From contig JAFGYE010000114.1 in the NCBI GenBank assembly GCA_016936255.1, forward strand, positions 55,673-119,672: a DNA stretch of 64,000 bases. Direction: 5' to 3'. The first letter of the stretch is position 1; each line of letters starts with the position of its first letter. The position numbers and the translations under genes were made by a program. The stretch comes from Marinifilaceae bacterium (lineage in GTDB: Bacteria; Bacteroidota; Bacteroidia; Bacteroidales; Marinifilaceae). Below the pieces are notes generated by a model. It had not been told where the DNA came from, did not search any database, and saw nothing but the letters and a program-made list of their open reading frames with translations. This document shows, piece after piece, positions 62,720-64,000 of this stretch.

Positions 62720-63826
62720 ATGAGCACAAAAATCCACCTATCGGCCAATACGCATCGCAGTAAAGAAATTGTAGTCATTCAATTTAACTACAGTTCGGAA
62801 ATTGTGAATCGACTAAAGCAGAACTTCCCTGCCCGATGGAGCCAAACAAAAAAATGCTGGTGGATAGCCCGAAAAGATTTCGATTACAGGAAGTTTAAGG
62901 AGGTGTTCGCCTCAGATGAAATTATTATTGATGATCAAAAAACGAGTATTACAAGCACTAAAAAAGATACAAAGTTTAAATTAAAGCTTCCTAAAGGATA
63001 TCTTGAGAAACTGGAACAAAAAAGGTACAGCCCACAAACTATAAAAATATACACCAGTTATTTTAATGATTTTCAAAAACATTTTTCAGACAAAAACCTA
63101 CTCGATATCACCACAGATGAAACCAATACGTACATTCTGAAATTAATAAAGACCAAAAGCATTTCTACCAGTCAGCAGAACCAAAGAATCAATGCCATTA
63201 AATTTTACTACGAAAAAGTTTTAGGTAAGGATAGAAAAGTTTACAAGATAGATCGTGCCAATAAGGCTAAAATATTGCCCACCGTACTAAGCAAGCTTGA
63301 AGTAAAAGCCATTATTAATAGCTGTACAAATAAAAAGCACAAATGTATTCTATCGTTAATTTATTCGGCAGGACTCAGGAGAAGTGAATTAGTTAATTTA
63401 AAACTGAGCGATATTGATTCTACACGGGGATTAGTAATAATAAAAAATGCCAAAGGAAATAAAGACCGGGTTTCTTTACTGTCTCCCCTACTTGTAAATG
63501 AATTGAGAGATTACTATAAAAATTACAAGCCAAAAGTATATTTATTTGAAGGGCAGGAAGTTGGAAGCAAGTATAGTACCACCAGTGTAGCGAATATATT
63601 AAAACAAGCATGTACAAAAACCAGAATTAAGAAAAAAATTAGTCCACACACCCTGCGCCACTCATTCGCAACACACTTATTGGAACAAGGTACGGATTTA
63701 CGATACATTCAAAACTTACTGGGACATAGTTCGTCGAAAACAACCGAAATTTACACTCATGTTTCCACTCAAAATATTAGTCAAATAAAGAACCCAATTG
63801 ATGACATATTTAGTGATTCATCATAA
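62720..63826 (+). CDS. tyrosine recombinase/integrase with extra N-terminal domain
   Basis: 368 residues. The first 75 (HLSANTHRSKEIVVIQFNYS...KKCWWIARKDFDYRKF) are a small extra domain found in some Bacteroidota integrases. A core-binding domain follows at about 90-185, then a catalytic domain with R in GLRRSELVNL, K in GNKDRVSL, and H-x-x-R in SPHTLRHSFATHL, H in LLGHSSS and nucleophile Tyr in TEIYTHV. Full catalytic set, so likely active. No other phage or transposon gene is visible, so whether it is part of a mobile element is open. Confidence 0.85.
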   Translation: MSTKIHLSANTHRSKEIVVIQFNYSSEIVNRLKQNFPARWSQTKKCWWIARKDFDYRKFKEVFASDEIIIDDQKTSITSTKKDTKFKLKLPKGYLEKLEQKRYSPQTIKIYTSYFNDFQKHFSDKNLLDITTDETNTYILKLIKTKSISTSQQNQRINAIKFYYEKVLGKDRKVYKIDRANKAKILPTVLSKLEVKAIINSCTNKKHKCILSLIYSAGLRRSELVNLKLSDIDSTRGLVIIKNAKGNKDRVSLLSPLLVNELRDYYKNYKPKVYLFEGQEVGSKYSTTSVANILKQACTKTRIKKKISPHTLRHSFATHLLEQGTDLRYIQNLLGHSSSKTTEIYTHVSTQNISQIKNPIDDIFSDSS

Positions 63827-63834
63827 TATGTGTA

Positions 63835-63867
63835 CATTACCGCCCTATATGGGTCGGTAAATACACT
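63835..63867 (+). terminator. hairpin after the recombinase gene
   Basis: TTACCGCCC-TATAT-GGGTCGGTAA, an imperfect palindrome extended by further pairs on each side, followed by CACTTTTTA. Could be a terminator or a recombination-related site. Confidence 0.45.
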
Positions 63868-63935
63868 TTTTAAAAAAATATAAACGAAATAAAGCCCATT
63901 GCTTTATTTAGGAGTTACCACACATTTAGAAAAAA

Positions 63936-64000
63936 ATGACAGCAATTATAATATTCTTAGCAATAGTAATTGGTCTCAATTGCATTCCATTGTTGACTAA
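63936..64000 (+). CDS. start of a hydrophobic protein, cut by the window end
   Basis: Open frame from ATG 63936 to the window edge, 21 codons (TAIIIFLAIVIGLNCIPLL), a transmembrane or signal segment. TAGGAG lies 25 bases upstream, too far for a normal ribosome site. Too little is visible to name it. Confidence 0.35.
   Translation, partial: MTAIIIFLAIVIGLNCIPLLT

Noticed and set aside
62720..64000. Prophage or integrative element at the right end
   Set aside because: Only the recombinase is seen; no other mobile-element gene, tRNA target or flanking repeat in the window. Left open as a finding, not called as an element.
1..64000. tRNA or rRNA genes
   Set aside because: No cloverleaf-like sequence with a conserved T-loop (GGTTCnAnTCC) and CCA-type acceptor end was found by eye; small ones could be missed.

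Overview
The window is AT-rich, gene-dense bacterial chromosome from a member of the Bacteroidota. It most resembles a marine or sediment anaerobe or facultative anaerobe of the Marinilabiliales/Marinifilaceae type, though that level of placement is inference. The evidence is protein families and style (FadL/OmpP1 barrels, NtrY/NtrC pairs, MacB-like permeases, Bacteroidota-only hypothetical proteins), several -7 boxes of the form TAnnTTTG, near absence of Shine-Dalgarno sequences, and strong hairpin-plus-T-run terminators. No rRNA, tRNA or CRISPR array is visible.

Layout. 1-6.7 kb: truncated pyruvate kinase, aroQ, xerD, ATP-type PEP carboxykinase, a TANGO2/NRDE protein overlapping a DinB-like protein, and an ATP-grasp protein. 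6.8-15.0 kb: a FadL-type porin and a sulfur-respiration operon on the minus strand (PsrA/PhsA-like molybdoenzyme, four-cluster ferredoxin, NrfD anchor, two half-size YeeE/YedE sulfur transporters, a rhodanese lacking its catalytic Cys), with mobA nearby for the molybdenum cofactor. 15.1-28.3 kb: msrA and menaquinone biosynthesis in two minus-strand blocks (menA-menC-menE and menI-menF-menD-menB) separated by a Tat-signal protein, an HD protein, a hybrid sensor kinase and an acetyltransferase; then cspA. 28.4-29.8 kb: asnA behind two tandem Asn-rich leader peptides, each followed by an intrinsic terminator. 29.9-38.0 kb: SRPBCC proteins, DUF2892, DUF3795, and an NtrY/NtrC-type two-component system divergent from an ABC exporter with a sigma-54-like promoter. 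38-45 kb: a 21-bp tandem repeat, DGC protein, tandem adenylate kinase fusion, multihaem cytochrome c, pdxH, and a PfkB kinase. 45-48.5 kb: a 1163-residue protein that I read as PPi-type PEP carboxykinase. 48.5-61 kb: a candidate structured RNA and a lactate-utilisation operon (LutC, fused LutB-LutA, a small protein, lactate permease, two D-lactate dehydrogenase paralogues, porin). 61.5-64 kb: a Bacteroidota hypothetical gene with degenerate 42-bp repeats behind it, and a tyrosine recombinase.

How it works together. Lactate oxidation feeds pyruvate and menaquinone. Menaquinone is made by the men genes and would serve the Psr/Phs-type sulfur reductase and the NapC-like cytochrome. Two PEP carboxykinases of different phosphate-donor type plus pyruvate kinase sit at the PEP-pyruvate-oxaloacetate node.

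The most interesting element is the asnA leader. Two short reading frames (8 Asn codons of 25, and 7 consecutive Asn codons of 17) each end in an imperfect copy of the 3' arm of the terminator that follows. This is the layout expected for two ribosome-mediated, asparagine-sensing attenuators in series.
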